Origin: Rhynochetos jubatus
Lineage: Eukaryota; Chordata; Aves; Eurypygiformes; Rhynochetidae
NCBI GenBank assembly: GCA_027574665.1
Contig: CM050648.1
Span: forward strand, 141,360,175-141,424,174
Length of the DNA: 64,000 nucleotides
Reading direction: 5' to 3'
Shown: positions 7,843 to 19,300 of the stretch, one piece after another
Layout: the number at the start of each line of letters is the position of its first letter
Position numbering within the stretch: position 1 is the first letter of the stretch
Notes under the pieces: model-generated
Databases searched by the model: none
What the model saw: the letters and a program-made list of their open reading frames with translations, nothing else
What the model was told of the DNA's origin: nothing
Made by a program: the position numbers and the translations under genes

Positions 7843-8340
7843 AATGTCACAGAACCTCACAAAACCAAGCCAGGCCAACTAACAAGCCAGAAAAGGGATT
7901 TCTGTTTTTACAAAGTGGTAGCAAACTCAGACTAAATTTTACTCTAACGAAAACTGCTTTGAGACTGACAGATGTTAACAATCCACAGGTACAGAATGTC
8001 ATTCTGGAATTAATACTACACACACGACTTAAGAAAGCTGGATGGCGGATGACCCAAAATGCAATCAGTTTCCTAAGAAAAGGGAGGACTCTCAATCTCA
8101 AGGAGTTTCCTCAGATGGCATCCCAGCCTAAGGGGAGAGTCCCTGACTGCAGAACCACTGCTCTGAGGAGGACCAACTCAAAATGTCTCTCCGTCCGGGA
8201 CCCATTTATATCCTGGTTGAATCTGATCTGTGGTCATATATGGTCAAGTAGCCCTCCATTGCCTTAGGACCCCAGCTTCCTTACTTTCACCCTCCAAATG
8301 TCCGACCACCACCGTGTGTGCATGATGAGCTGCCGTGGGC
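7843..8340 (-). mobile_element. 5' LTR of the retroviral remnant
   Basis: The 3' boundary (minus strand) is placed at the CA in GGTTCTGTGACA just before the primer binding site. Inside are a TATA box at 8212-8205 and, after it, a GGACGGAGAG segment. The 5' boundary is set only by where ITPRIPL-like homology resumes (about 8348), so the U3 start is uncertain by ten or so bases. Length is about 500 bases, which is normal. There is no matching 3' LTR in the window. Confidence 0.6.
8205..8212 (-). promoter_or_regulatory. TATA box of the retroviral LTR
   Basis: On the minus strand the sequence reads ATATAAAT, followed about 15 bases later by CCCGGACGGAG, a plausible start of R. Its direction fits the gag remains and the neighbouring gene fragments. 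Confidence 0.5.
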
Positions 8341-8347
8341 ACATCCA

Positions 8348-8530
8348 TTCAGTGCACTGAAAGCCAACGCCAATACCAGAGCCATGTCCTGCAGGAGAGG
8401 GGAAAGGAAGGGGCTCAGTGGGGCTCTTCCCTTGTCAGAGGCACCGGAGCACATCACAGTTATGCCTTCATCTTCCCTGGCCTCTCTTTGTTTCCTCTGC
8501 TTACGTTTTTCTCATCGTACTAAATTAGCT
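8348..8530 (-). pseudogene. ITPRIPL-like 5' end fragment: acceptor, ATG, 13 codons
   Basis: On the minus strand this aligns with the start of the intact gene. A pyrimidine run and CAG acceptor (8391-8389) are followed by GAC and ATG (8385-8383), and the first residues MALVLALAFSALN match MALVLVLAFTALG. Homology ends at about 8348, where LTR-type sequence starts. Upstream, 8435-8500 matches about 4970-5040 of the intact unit (GAGCACATCACAG and GGCCTC), but ~320 bases present in the intact unit's upstream region are absent here. The exon is destroyed after its signal peptide, so this is a pseudogene. Confidence 0.7.
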
Positions 8531-11003
8531 TTAGAATTTTTTTAAACCATTGCCCTGTCTACACTAAAAGACTGATCGCACTTAGGGGAAGCCTTAATAT
8601 CTGTGTCCAGATGCTTTATAAACTCAGATGTGAGAGAGACTATGTGGAGTAAAATGCATCGCCTTCCCCTCCCCCCTTGCACATCTTGGTTCAGCTTATG
8701 TTATACTTAATGATTTGGGTTTGGGGTTTTTTTTATATAACTACACTTTTGACGGCATTAATACACTTTACATATCAAGAGTTAGCAGCGTGGATTAGGA
8801 AGCCTGAATGCATAGCAACCTATTTCCTGATGGGGCCATATTAGTTATGGATTTCCCAAGCCGAAGTATGTGTATAACAGTGAGTCTTACACTTCGATAC
8901 TGCATCAGACACTCAATTGCGCATCGAATGTATAGTAGGTCCAAATTTTCCAAAAAAGAGTAGGATCATCGATCGTGGTGAAGCATGTGCAGTGATACTG
9001 TCTGGGAGCTGCTTCTCCAGCCAACTATGAGACTGCTGGGGATGTTAGTCAAATATGTAAAAGCCAGGAATTCTGCCTAGATGAGAGAGAGGGCACTTCC
9101 AGCAAAACCTGCTTGGCCCAGATGGGAGCCCAACATGTCCACATACTTGCATGAGATGGTGTGGTATATCTGAATCAAGAAATGGCTTATGAGGGAGTTG
9201 ATAGTCTCAAGGTAGATTGTGTGCTGAGAATAAATAGCCATATGGAGAAAAAAGCCAAGGGATGTCTTCCCCTCCCCACCTTTAATCAGGACTATTGCCA
9301 GAGGACACCCAGTAGGTTTGCATTTGTCAGTGGAAGTGGTATGCTTTCAAAGTTCCAAACAAATGTATATTTTTTTCTCCTGTATCCTGACTCCGTGACA
9401 TCAAGCAAGGCCTTAGGAACCACACTGGCAAGAAGGATACGGGCATCTCAGTATTCTCTGTTTGTCATATATGACTCAAATGCTTTAGGCTGCTTGATAC
9501 TCTAAGCAGCTAGATGGGAGGGTTGGTCACCATATCACTTTCCATTGGAAAGGTATGCTGTTGGATGACCTATACCTGAAACGATACCTATCTGTGCAAA
9601 TGTGAAGCTTAGCTTGGATGTCACAGGACATGGGTGGTTACTGGCAGTGCAGGTTGACACAGAGTTCCAGTGTCACCATACATCAAAGGATTATTGCCTT
9701 TATTTGACAGCCCAAGGATACAAGTGGTTAGGATCAAATGGTGGTAACCATGATCAGCTCAGCTTTACTGTTATTAAGGATGTCATCTTTTCTTTGCAAG
9801 CAACACATTAAAATCACCTGTAGGCTAGTTCATATGATATTGTAATACAGAAAATAATTAGGAGTAAGGAATGAAAGCAAATACATCTGATAAGACAACA
9901 GTTGGATTAATAGACCCCTGTATTTCGGGTACTTTTGAATGACCAGGAATTACCTGCTAGGGAGTGATGGCCTCGGCAATATGCTAGCATTCATTACAGT
10001 ACACTGATGGCAGCTCACAACATACAGTGTGCTAGATTCATAACACTTGACTTCTTTGCTAATTGGAAAATCAAGCCATGTCCTAGTCCCTGGGTGTAGC
10101 CACTGCAAAAGGTAAACACAGGACTTCCTTTCCAGTGATATCCTTTCCTAAAGTAAAACAGCCCAAACAATTGCTCTTAAGCCTTAGTGGTTATAATGAC
10201 CATTCTGGGTTTGATAGGACCACCAGAACTCAAGGTATTTTCTCCAGCAATATCACTTTTGTAGCAATAAACTGGAAAGTACAAGGCTGGAAAAACTAGT
10301 AATTTCTCAGTTTAAGTGCTGTATTTTACAACAGCCTAAAAGAATGCTTCAATCCTGATACAACACTCAACAGACATGGAACAAAAGCAGCTGGTTTTCT
10401 ACTGTCGGAGTACCTCAGCCTAGCAAACTGCAAGACTGAAGTCATGGTCTATGCTGGGATATGTATAATTACAGATTTTGTGCATGGTTGGCGCTCTCTA
10501 TTCTACACCCTTCAGTAGGCCTTTTCTACAATGTAAAGTGGTATGGAAAAATTACTGGCTTAAAAATACATTTGCTAAGGTGGAGCTTGAGGTCTGCATA
10601 GCAGGCAAATGTGGCCCCCTCTGCTCCTGAAAACAAGAGGAGTGTCTCCTCTGCAGAATATGGGAGCACTCTGTGAGCTACCTTGACACGATGCAGAAGG
10701 CAGAGTTAGGACAGGATCCAGACGTACTGTGGATGGGAACAGCTGCAACGCGATCTGATGATCTATGTGTGCCATTCTGGGTACCAGCCAGGGAGTGAGA
10801 GGGGACTACTGTCCCCTCACCTCTCCTAGCCAGCATCTAGGTATTCTCCAAGCTGAGAGATGCCTTTAGTCAGGAAGTAAATGGAAAGTGGTCTAGGTGT
10901 TTGAGGTCTACCTCAATGCATCAGAGTTTTTTGGTTGAGCTGAATGAAAGAAATCAGAAAAAACCCAGACCCAGTGGACTGCAGGATATTTTTTGCAGTG
11001 CTC
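8531..11003. other. Intergenic, no gene recognised
   Basis: AT-rich sequence without a supportable gene. Open frames of 114 codons (9161-9505) and 69 codons (9602-9811) on the plus strand resemble nothing I know. A 66-codon minus frame (10575-10775) is also unsupported. The composition and the many short imperfect similarities suggest old transposon debris, but I cannot name a family. The last ~500 bases may be the body of an LTR whose end is described next. Confidence 0.5.
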
Positions 11004-11066
11004 ACCAATAAAACTGTCAATGATGACAGGTGAAAACAGAAAAATTTAATTGGCGTAGCTCGAGGC
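11004..11066 (+). other. Possible LTR end with PBS-like octamer
   Basis: AATAAA at 11007-11012 is followed 38 bases later by TTTAATTGGCGTAGCTCGAGG. The octamer TGGCGTAG (11051-11058) after TTTAA mimics the LTR/primer-site junction seen on the other strand at 7837-7846. Past the octamer the match to the tRNA-Ser site fails, and CR1 sequence begins at 11076. This is a suggestion only. Confidence 0.3.
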
Positions 11067-11075
11067 TGTTTACAT

Positions 11076-13330
11076 TAGAATCATAGACTTTCTCAAGTTG
11101 GAAGGGACCCGTAAAGATCACCAAGTCCAACTTCCTGCTCTGTGCAGGACTACCTAGAACTAAACCATAAGATTAAGAGCATTGTCCAGACACTCTGAGC
11201 AATGAGAGGCTTGGTGCTGTGACCATTGCCCTGGGGAACCTGTTCCAGTGACTGACCACCCTTTCAGTGAAGAACCTTTTCCTAATGTCCAACATGAACT
11301 TACCCTGATGCTTCATTCCATTCCCTTGTGTCCTGTCTCTGGTCACCAGAGATCAGCACCTCCCCCTCTGCTGCTCCCCTTGAGGAAGTTGTAGACTGCG
11401 ATGATTTCACTCCTCAGCAGTGAGGCCACCCCTCAGCCTTCTGTTCTCCAAGCTGAACAAACCTGGTGACCTCAGCCACTCCTGATACGTCTTGCCTTTA
11501 AGGCCTTTCACTGTCTTGGTCACCCTTCTCTGAACACACTTTAGCAGTTTGATGCTCTTACTATATTGAGGCATCCAAAACTGCACACAGTACTTGAGGT
11601 GGTGCCACACCAGTGCCATGTAGAGTGGGACAACCGCCTCCCTTGACCAGCTAGCTATGCTGTGTTTGATGCACCTCAGGACCCTGTTTGCCCATTGACT
11701 GCCAGGGCATACTGTTGACTCATAGTCAGCTTGCTATCAATCTCTGGGTCTGCTCTCCAGCCTCTCATCCCCTAATTTGTAGTTATAACCAGTATTACCC
11801 TATTCCAAGTGCAGAATCTGGCACTTGATCTTATTAAATTTCATACACTTGGAGATTGTCCATCTCTCTAGTCTATCCAGATCTCTCTGTAAGGCCTCTC
11901 TACCCTTGAGGGAGTCCACAGCTCCTCCTAATTTACTACCATCAGCAAACTTACTTAACGTACATTTGCTTCCTGCACCTATATAATCTATGAAAATGTT
12001 GAAGAGCACTGGCCCTACAACTGAGCCATGGAGAACTCTACTGGTGACTGGCCACCAGCCTGATGTAACCCCATTTGCTATAATATTCAGCCCAACCTGT
12101 CACCCAGTTGTTCACCCAGCGTATTATGGACTTGTCTAGCTGTGTGCTGGGCATTTTGTCCAGAAGGGTACTCTGAGAGACAGCTCAAAAGCTTTGCTAA
12201 AATCAAAAAACTCCACACGTACTGACTTTACTTGGTCAACTGGATGGGTGTCTGTCATAAAAGGAAATTAAGTTAGTTAAGCAGGACCTGTGTGGGCCCT
12301 GGCCAGTGACTGCATTGTCTTTCAAGTGTTTTTCAATAAATCCCAGAATAACATTCTCCATAATTTTACCAGGCACTGAAGTGAGACTGACCAGCCTGTA
12401 ATTAGCATGGTCTTCCTTCTTTGCCTTCTTGAAAATTTGGACATTTGCCAGCTTCTAGTCGAGTTGGACCTCTCCACACTCCCCAGACCATTTAAAAATA
12501 GTGGAGGTAGTTCCCATGGTAACATCAGCCAGCTCTTCCAGTACCCCGAGATGAATCCCATCTGGCGCCATACGCTTATGTGCATCCAGCTGGATCACTA
12601 ACTCTCCAACAAGTTCAGAGTTGGCCGGGAGTTTATCATCCCCCCAGTAACAATCTTCCAACACAGGGGTCTGGGGGTGCCAGGGCCCATGATTGTTGCT
12701 AAAGACAGAGGTGAAGAAAGCATTAAATGACCCTGCTTTGTCTACATCCCTGTTTGTGAGGCGGCTGACCTCACCAAGTGACAAACCAAAGTTATCTCTG
12801 ACCCTTTTTTTGTTGTTAACATATTTTAAAAAGCCCTTTTTGTTGTCCTTCGCAGTGCTGACCGCCTTGAACCCTAACTGACCTTTGGCCCCACGAATTT
12901 TCTCCCTGCAGTGGTGAACAGCATCTCTGTAGTCCCCGTGTCACCTGTCCTTGCTTCCAATGTCGATCCGTTTTCCTTTTACACTTAAGTTCTAGAAGAA
13001 GATCCCTGCTCAGTCAAGCCAGCCTTCTGCTCCATCTGCTTCACTTCCAACACTTTGGAATTGCCTGCTCCTGTGCTCTTAAGAGATAGCTCTTAAAAAG
13101 TGACCAATATTCATGGACCTCACTACCTTCAAAAGCAGATTCCCAGGGGACCTTACTAACCCAGCTCCTTCAGCAGTCTGAAGACTGCTCTCCCCATATC
13201 CAGCGTCAAAGGTTTGCTGGCAGTTTTTCTGCTATCGCCAGCGGTTGGAAACTCAACCGTTTTGTGGTCACTGTGACCAAGACAGCCACTAATCACCATT
13301 ATTTGCTTTCCTCTAGCTTTCCCTAGGGGT
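11076..13330 (-). mobile_element. CR1 LINE, ~2.25 kb, decayed EN-RT
   Basis: On the minus strand this runs from the end of the endonuclease domain (GCLGHSDHKTVEF at about 13285-13247), through the linker with KDNKKGF (about 12850), into reverse transcriptase (KRMAPDGIHLGVLEELADV at about 12580-12530; NIFIDY and SKFADGSKLGG at about 12000-11930; QFWMPQYSKSIKLLKCVQRR near 11590-11530), and ends in the typical CR1 3' UTR at 11076 with GGAAGGGACC and CCAAGTCCAAC. Several frameshifts and stops break it, so it is inactive. The metal-binding FADD box reads FADG, a loss of a catalytic Asp. The 5' end is uncertain (13300-13360). It is one of the longer CR1 copies a reader will meet, most being a few hundred bases. 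Confidence 0.93.
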
Positions 13331-16300
13331 TTTGTTTGTAGGTGTGGGGTCCTGTCAGCCACTCATGTGAACTGAGGGCTCCCAGTGGATCTGTCCATTC
13401 CCCTGAGAATTCCCCAGTTCAGGAAACCTCCTTGTACACTATGATCCTCTGCTCCACTGTGGATCCTACTGGCACCGCAGCTGCTCACCTCGGCAAAATG
13501 GTTTGGCCCAAACCATTTGAGACTGACAACTTAAAAGCTTTTCTTTGCACGGATTCCTCATGGTTCAGGTACCACAGACACTCCCTCCCTGTTCACACTG
13601 GTGTGCATCTGGCTGGCTTTCAATTTCCCTGTGTCCTCCTCAGTGCAGCAAAGAGAAAAGAAACCAAACAAGGGCATGTACTCCACCCACTAGCACATGC
13701 AAACAGGGGAGTTTAGGGAGAAGTCAGCTGGAAATCAGGCTGCCTCCTGGTACTGAAATGGAACAGCAAGGGAACAAGTCATGAGACACCGTGGTTTAGA
13801 TACTGGTTTTGTCACAGAAACCATCACCATCAATATATTTGCACACATATGTAGTATATGTGATAACTCAATCTCTGTTCATCATACTTCCAGCAAGTGC
13901 TCTTGGCTGAGGCAAAGCAGTTTGCAGATAATTTACTTTTGCCCTTTGCATCATCTTGCATCAAGGAGACACTAAAGCAATCTACTTTAAAAAAATATAT
14001 ATATGCATGAATAAATAATATAAAACATAAAATCTCATGTGCACTCTTAATAGGACAATGCACTGATGCCACATTCCATTTCCAGGGCTCTCTGTTGTTA
14101 GAACGGTTACACAGACCTTTCTTTCCTCCTGAAGAGCTGCATAGAGCTCTCAAACCATAATCCAGCTGGGCACATGCAATTAACCATCACATGAGATAAA
14201 AGGCTGCTTCCATATGTGTTCTGGTGCATGCCACATTTACAGGTGTCTTACCCTTGGATCCACATGCCTCCTGTGAGATGCTAAGAGGAGAAGAGAAGCT
14301 CAGCCTGGTGTTCACCCTGCAAACTTGTTGATGTAGCTAGTCAGTGCTGAAGCTAACCAAACTACCATGCTTTGAAATCCCTTGCCAGATCTTGCTGCCT
14401 GTGAAACAAAAGGAAATACGCAGCTTCTTTATTAAAATAAATGAATAATAAATATCAGTGATTAAAATCCCCAGTATCACAGCCCCATCTAATGGACTGG
14501 CTGAAAGATATTCAAAGGACATGCAAGGAGTCTATCTATCTTTTGCAAAATAAGTTATCATGATAAACAGGACCCCATGGCATAATAAACTCTTAATTAT
14601 GGGCACAAGGAGGCATTTTCTCTGAAAATTAAAAAGGTTGCAAAATGGCTGCAGCCTCTGGGAGGCAATTCTTAGAAGCAAAATGTAGCTCAGTGTTAGT
14701 GACTCCTTTATCTACTGCCTTCAGCATTCTCTTGGCATGGATTAGTGTGGAGAGGGGAGTCTCCGTATTTCTTAGTCGTGTTATCATTATGCCAATGACT
14801 CTGGAATGCCATAATCCTACAGAGAAGCTCGGGCCCAAGGGAAAACACAAGGAAATCACTGAGAGAAAAGCGGTATCAGTGAATCCAGGCTTCATTTTCT
14901 ATTGTATATTTGAGCTGGGTTTTTTAATTTACAAAAAACTGGCAGGTGATGTGTGGCTTCCAGAGAAGTGGCTTGGCCTGCACAATGTCAGTCTGGGGGA
15001 AGACCAGCCTCGGGGCTGCCTGTGCTAGATGCTGTGTGACACATCTACGTAAGCCTGCCTGAAATAGGGTTATGCTGGTACTATCATGATCATAAGGTTG
15101 GTTACCAACTTTTGATGTCTCATAACCAAAAACCTGTGGATTAGACCACGCAAAACACAGACACTACAGCGGGATGCTGAGAGGATGAGTGTCATGAGGT
15201 TTACACCCTGATCCACATTTTCTGGAGGGAAGCAGAGGGACCCTTATAGTTGCAGTGGGTAACAAATGGAGTAACTCCTGGTTTCTAAATGTCTGCAAAG
15301 TTATGTTGTATCCCAGTAGTTTTTGTGACACTTGGTCACTAGGAATTTCTGGTGCTTCTTTCTCTGAGCTGCTCTCAGTTTCTCCAGCACTGTCAACTGG
15401 AAAAGTATATCTTCCCAGATGACTCAGAGTTCTGAGCCCCCATCACATTCAGTAGTGCTAATTAGGCACCATGCTCTTGAAAACAGGAAGAATGAGGCAG
15501 CAGAAGACCTTTATAGGTGTTCTCATCCTGAGAGCCCGCTTTTGTTCTCTTCTGAAGGTTTCCAAGCTCTTTACTGAGCTTGTTAAGGAAAAAATCTCAG
15601 GCAAAGAGATCTCTAACATTTCCCTTGTGAAACTGAGTGCCCAGACACAAACAAAGTCTTCTTGCTCCAAATCCATAAATCAACACTTTGTATGTTACAG
15701 GATTCTGAGCTGTGTATCTGACTGCAATATTGACTATGCACTGTTACCTTAGGGCCTGCTGTGGACATAGGTCAGAGAAAACGTGCTGCTGCGAGCCCCA
15801 TGAAGCATCACCAGGGAACTGACTTCACCAGAGCAGGAACATTTGACTACCTTCCTTAAATTAAGAGACCTTCAAATAAATTCTTGCTTAGATCAAGATC
15901 ATTTTAGGGGAGGGATCACTTCAGAAGGAGAAAATGTTGTATGTGATTTACTACGCTGACCATCGCTCCCTACTTTCTCTGGGGTTGGAAGGACATGGTG
16001 TGAGCATTTTAATTCTGGAGGAACAACTATTCCAGCTCCCTCATGCTGACCAAGCACAAGATTCCCATTTGAGTAGTGTCAGTCTCCTTTGTGGACCGGG
16101 TACAAAACATTCACAAGGAAACACTTTAGGATTACTTAGGGAAATGCTTCTGCTTGTGTTAATGGCTTTTCCCAGTGACTGAATTTTCTGGCATGAATTG
16201 ATTCACCCCAGAGTGGAAGCGGGGGCTGAGGCCACCGCTCCAGGGTGGAGCACCACAACATGCTCTGTGGTCACAACAACAAGGCACGCGGGTCAATGCG

Positions 16301-19300
16301 GCCACGCCACTCACCTCCTCCAGAGCCACCACAAAACCAGAGCAGAGGAGGCAGTTGGACACACCATTCCCATCACTAAGCAGCACCGTCTCTCCTAATT
16401 ACTACATATGGAACGACAGTCCAGCTAATTAGGACATTAGGGAGAAAGAGGCTGAACCAATCAGGATTTCCACATCTTTGAGCCCCAAGTTGGGGTCCGG
16501 GCTGCGCCACCCCGGCGCATGCCCTGCTCTGGAGCGCTTATCAGAGAACAGGGGCATCTAGTGGCTGCGTCAGAAATCTCAATAAACATCTCCCTTTCCT
16601 TGAAAAGATGTGAGAATTTGCCTTTTTCCTTTCTCAGCTCTAAAAATAAGAAGTATTTTATTCCATAACATTGGCCAAAGGAGAGAGACAAATCCTCGCT
16701 AGGTTTCACATTCTCAGAGCTGCATTCCCAACCCGCCTGTGATGCCCTGCAGCGGTGTAGCCAGATTAAGTGAAGCCACTGCTGCTTTCTGCTGTGGCTG
16801 CTGCTCTGGAAAGCCAGACCTGCTGCCCTGCAACACAAATCCCGTGCAGATTCATTGCAGGGGAAATGTTGCATTGCTCCGTGATGACTGAGGCATCTCA
16901 GGCAGTGTTTGCAGGCAGCAACTGTTCACAAAGGTTTCCAAGGCTGTCTGGTCCCAGACATTGGCCCTTGTGCAGTGACTGTGCACTGCAAGAACAATTG
17001 AAAACCACACTGGCCTGGGCTCTACAGCCGCTGGTGCTAACAAAGTATTGCACTTGCTGGTCAGTCCCCTGCAGCGCTGAGCTGTAGCCTCGATGCAGCC
17101 AGGCCACCGGAGTTGTGTCCACTGCAGTGAGTTAGGGACGGGGAGGGAAAGCCAGGGCTAACTGCTGTGGCTCCTACTGACCACCTTCACCTACTCAGCT
17201 GGGAGCTCTGTGACATCAGAAGGCATTGCAGCAGCTACCCCTTCCCTACTCTGGGGAGGAGGCCTGTGCTTTCCTTCTGGACAGGCACCTTCCTGACTCC
17301 CAAGGGTTTTTTTGCCTGCAGGGAATAAGAGGGAGATGATCAGAAATACCATTTACTTTAATAGTAGCAATCTGTTGCACCTCCAGGTATAGTTCCCTTA
17401 TACAAGTCTATGGGCCAAGATACGCCTGAAAAACAGTCCCTGCACACAGCACTTTTCAACCTATTCACATCCTAAGGCTTGCAGATGTGACTATCTGGTA
17501 ACTAATTGCCCCCTGGCAATGACAGCTTTCAGTCCCTCTTGCTCCATTAGGTTCCCATCAGCATCACTGGTGTAGTGTGATCTGAATTTGCCTGCTTCCT
17601 AATGTAAGGACAGAGCCGGCATATTGTGAAGGGACTATCACATAGGCATGTTTTCCCATTTAATGGCTAAATGGAAGACACCCCAGTCTCCTGGGCTGTC
17701 AGGCATCTAACGAATGCAAAATTCATTCTTTTATTAAGAAAAAGGAATAAGGGAGAAAGTACAAAGTAAAAAACTGAGTGCTGAATGCTAATAGGCCTGT
17801 TGCTGTTATGCAATTCTCTACAGAAAATCAAAGACAAATGATAATACTAGAAAGGCACATTATTATTTCATAGGCTTAGTCCCGAAGTGAGAGGAGTAGA
17901 AAGAAAAACATGCACAGCTTTTTTTCCCTTTTCTGGCCACTTTGATGTGCTTACAGGATACTTAATTTTGCTAGGTCTGTATGTGCTCCTGGGTCATGAC
18001 TCGACTCACAGGTTAACTCCAAAGCCTGCATTCACCAGAGAGCCTGTTTTACTCATAGATGAGCATATTATATATAAATACTATGTGTTTTGGTAAATTT
18101 AGTAGGCTGGCACTCAGCTATGAAAGGAGAGGTCTGCAAGGTGGTTACTGCTGTGACTGCTATTCAGGTGAACACAGCCAAGCTTGGCTGAGGTGAGTGC
18201 ACCCAAGCTCAGCTGGCAGTGGGTCCGTGCAGGGGGAGCACGGTGACGAGTGCCGAGAAAGGTGGGGAAACACATCAGCCATGAGCCCATGCTCATCTGT
18301 GGGTTGGATTTAGCTCAGATGTGTCATGAGGAGTCAGAGATCTCCTCCTGTTCCTTCTCTGCAAGAAATAGATTTAGAGAGTTGATAAGTATTTAAAAAC
18401 TTTGGTTGTCTGCTGTCTTGTGGGTGTTTTATGCACATATCCACAAGTACATAGAAAAAATGCTCACAGATATGATGGCCCAGGTGAGGTAACTTCAATA
18501 ACAATTTTGATAGCAAAGGTTTGAGCTAAATGATTTTTAAACGTCAGGAATTCAGCCTTGAGATCAGTTACAGCACAGTTATATGGGAATAAGGACATTT
18601 TTATTTGCATGCCTGTTACAACGTGGAAAACAACTACTGTTGTCTGTGCTGTCTGCCCTTGGTGCATGTCTGAGGCTCCCATGTGAGCACAGACCACCTC
18701 ACAGAGCAGCAGCTCTCCAGCCTGCTCTTCCTTTCCTAGTGTCTCCAGCCAGCTGCATGGATCCAGTCATCATTTAATAACTTAAATTCAAAAAAATAAG
18801 AAAACAGCACATGAATTGGAAGGAGAACCTGGCTTGCTCTGCTCACTCCTTGTAAGAGATGGAGCTGGAGTTGGTGGCGTGGTCAGTGCTCCCTTTCCAG
18901 ACAGCCACGACACCTGCTGAGGTGACACCAGGGACTTGCCACTGAGCGTGCAGGCACATCTTGTGTGGAGAAAGCACTTGGTGATTGGGTACGTCTCCAT
19001 CGGTTGTTCTGAGCTCGCCTTCATCTCTGTGTTTGTTGACCTGGTGCAATGCTTGGTGTCCTTATGAGAGACTAAGTTAAGCAGCATTTTGATGGCAAAG
19101 GGTAGGAATCAGTCACAATAGGCAGGGGCTGCTTCTTGCTCCCTCTTTTTCCTGTGCAGCAGAGAGCCTGTTCCGGCCCTACTCAATATATAAGCACCCT
19201 CCACACTGCCTCGACATTGAAAAGGAATTTTAATATTAATATTCCAGGAAAGGCTTTTTTTTACCATAGTGAACTTAAAAACCCCACAAACCTAGTAGGA

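Larger units (their letters stand above)
6750..8340 (-). mobile_element. Endogenous retrovirus remnant: LTR, PBS and broken gag
   Basis: On the minus strand the order is LTR (about 8340 to 7843), primer binding site (7837-7820), a start codon immediately after it, and gag-like frames down to about 6750. No protease, polymerase or envelope sequence is recognised. The distal end is undefined and there is no second LTR, so most of the provirus is gone. The tRNA-Ser-type primer site and leader are as in class III (ERVL-like) avian elements as far as I can judge, but that class call is tentative. The element lies in the same orientation as the ITPRIPL-like fragments on either side of it. Confidence 0.65.

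Noticed and set aside
9161..9811. Two plus-strand frames (114 and 69 codons) as exons
   Set aside because: Different frames, no splice-site pair joining them, no family resemblance, AT-rich setting.
16488..16590. CpG-rich patch followed by AATAAA as an LTR
   Set aside because: No TG...CA boundaries, no primer site and no second copy in the window. Too little to call.
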